This document shows positions 14,422 through 14,743 of a stretch of DNA of 14,743 nucleotides, piece by piece (the stretch's first letter is position 1; every line of letters begins with the position of its first letter). Source of the stretch: Balneolales bacterium (lineage in GTDB: Bacteria > Bacteroidota > Rhodothermia > Balneolales > Natronogracilivirgulaceae); contig SKIC01000071.1 of the NCBI GenBank assembly GCA_007116685.1, positions 1 to 14,743 of the forward strand. The letters run 5' to 3'. Below the pieces are notes generated by a model that was given only the letters and a program-made list of their open reading frames with translations, made no database searches and was not told where the DNA came from. Position numbers and translations under genes: made by a program.

Positions 14422-14743
14422 TCAGATTGAATCGACTATTTCTTCAATTTTTGCCTTGAGATCTACAATATCTTCTTTTACCACCACCCAAATCATCCCG
14501 AGCGTAACACCAAAGTATTCGTGAATGATTATATCTCTCATGCCAGCAATCTGTCGCCAAGGAACATCCGGATGCTTATTTCTAATTTCATCAGGTAGGT
14601 GCTTTACTGCTTCTCCAATAATTTCAAGGCGCCGCAAAACGGCATCTTGCTTTTCAACATTATTATAAAATTCATCTTCAGAAACACCTTTAATAAAGCT
14701 TTGGATATGGTTAATACTTTCCAAAATATCCTGAAGATATACG
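14422..14743 (-). CDS. hepT: HepT-like ribonuclease toxin, 3' part (cut by window edge)
   Basis: A DUF86/HepT protein that runs off the window. The minus frame is open from the stop at 14422 to the edge. At the edge it reads VYLQDILESINHIQSF, which matches the usual HepT N-terminal helix (typically xYLEDILESI), so the true start is outside, and the TTG at 14724 is not it. The key motif RDIIIHEYF is RX4HXY, the active-site signature of HepT ribonucleases. Its tyrosine is the residue that a partner MntA nucleotidyltransferase modifies with AMP in characterised HepT/MntA pairs. MntA is usually encoded directly upstream, so it would be expected just beyond the window's right end. HepT cleaves RNA and forms an antiviral or stress toxin. 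The family call is secure; the partner is a prediction. Confidence 0.9.
   Translation of the reverse strand, partial: VYLQDILESINHIQSFIKGVSEDEFYNNVEKQDAVLRRLEIIGEAVKHLPDEIRNKHPDVPWRQIAGMRDIIIHEYFGVTLGMIWVVVKEDIVDLKAKIEEIVDSI

Noticed and set aside
14722..14724. TTG at 14724 as the HepT start
   Set aside because: The frame stays open to the window edge and the added residues match the conserved HepT N-terminus.
1..14743. tRNA or rRNA genes, integrase or transposase genes
   Set aside because: None was recognised on either strand by reading; small RNA genes cannot be fully excluded without a covariance-model search.

Overview
The window looks like an AT-rich chromosomal stretch from a Gram-negative member of the Bacteroidota/Balneolota/Rhodothermota group, most likely Balneolaceae-like. 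This rests on a DUF6588-type outer-membrane barrel, a very long DUF4175-type coiled-coil protein, start sites that mostly lack a Shine-Dalgarno sequence, and an intergenic repeat that resembles ones I recall from Bacteroidota. The lineage is inferred from gene content; no rRNA or tRNA is present to confirm it.

Layout. (1) 1-347, minus: the 5' end of guaB (IMP dehydrogenase), cut by the window edge. (2) 496-3521, plus: a tight three-gene glycan operon (FemAB/GNAT-like acyl or aminoacyl transferase, GT4 and GT2 glycosyltransferases). (3) 3518-4141, minus: an ECF sigma factor without an adjacent anti-sigma gene, its stop codon sharing the four bases TTAA with the GT2 stop. (4) 4314-6467, plus: rsgA (ribosome-assembly GTPase), then a secreted DUF6588-type outer-membrane protein with its own promoter-like sequence, a strong Shine-Dalgarno and a good intrinsic terminator. 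(5) 6559-6981: a gene-free, repeat-filled stretch holding a palindrome-rich interspersed element and several 7-bp tandem repeats. (6) 6982-8766, minus: a two-gene operon of a polyprenyl-phosphate-type GT2 with two C-terminal membrane helices and a SAM methyltransferase. (7) 8847-13533, plus: a small MerR regulator, an MBL-fold lactonase-like hydrolase, and a 1123-residue membrane-anchored coiled-coil protein. (8) 13628-14743, minus: a Phd/ParE-type toxin-antitoxin pair and the 3' part of a HepT toxin gene running off the window.

How the parts work together. Two separate envelope-glycan gene sets (496-3521 and 6982-8766) flank housekeeping and outer-membrane genes. The MerR regulator may act on a dyad in front of the coiled-coil gene, because a 19-bp spacer with an inverted repeat, typical of MerR promoters, lies at 10088-10118. 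The two toxin-antitoxin loci at the right end suggest the start of an accessory region. I did not find a clear new defence or mobile system. The most interesting leads are the possible FemAB-coupled glycan operon, the palindrome pair between the sigma gene and rsgA, the MerR-type promoter, and the interspersed repeat.
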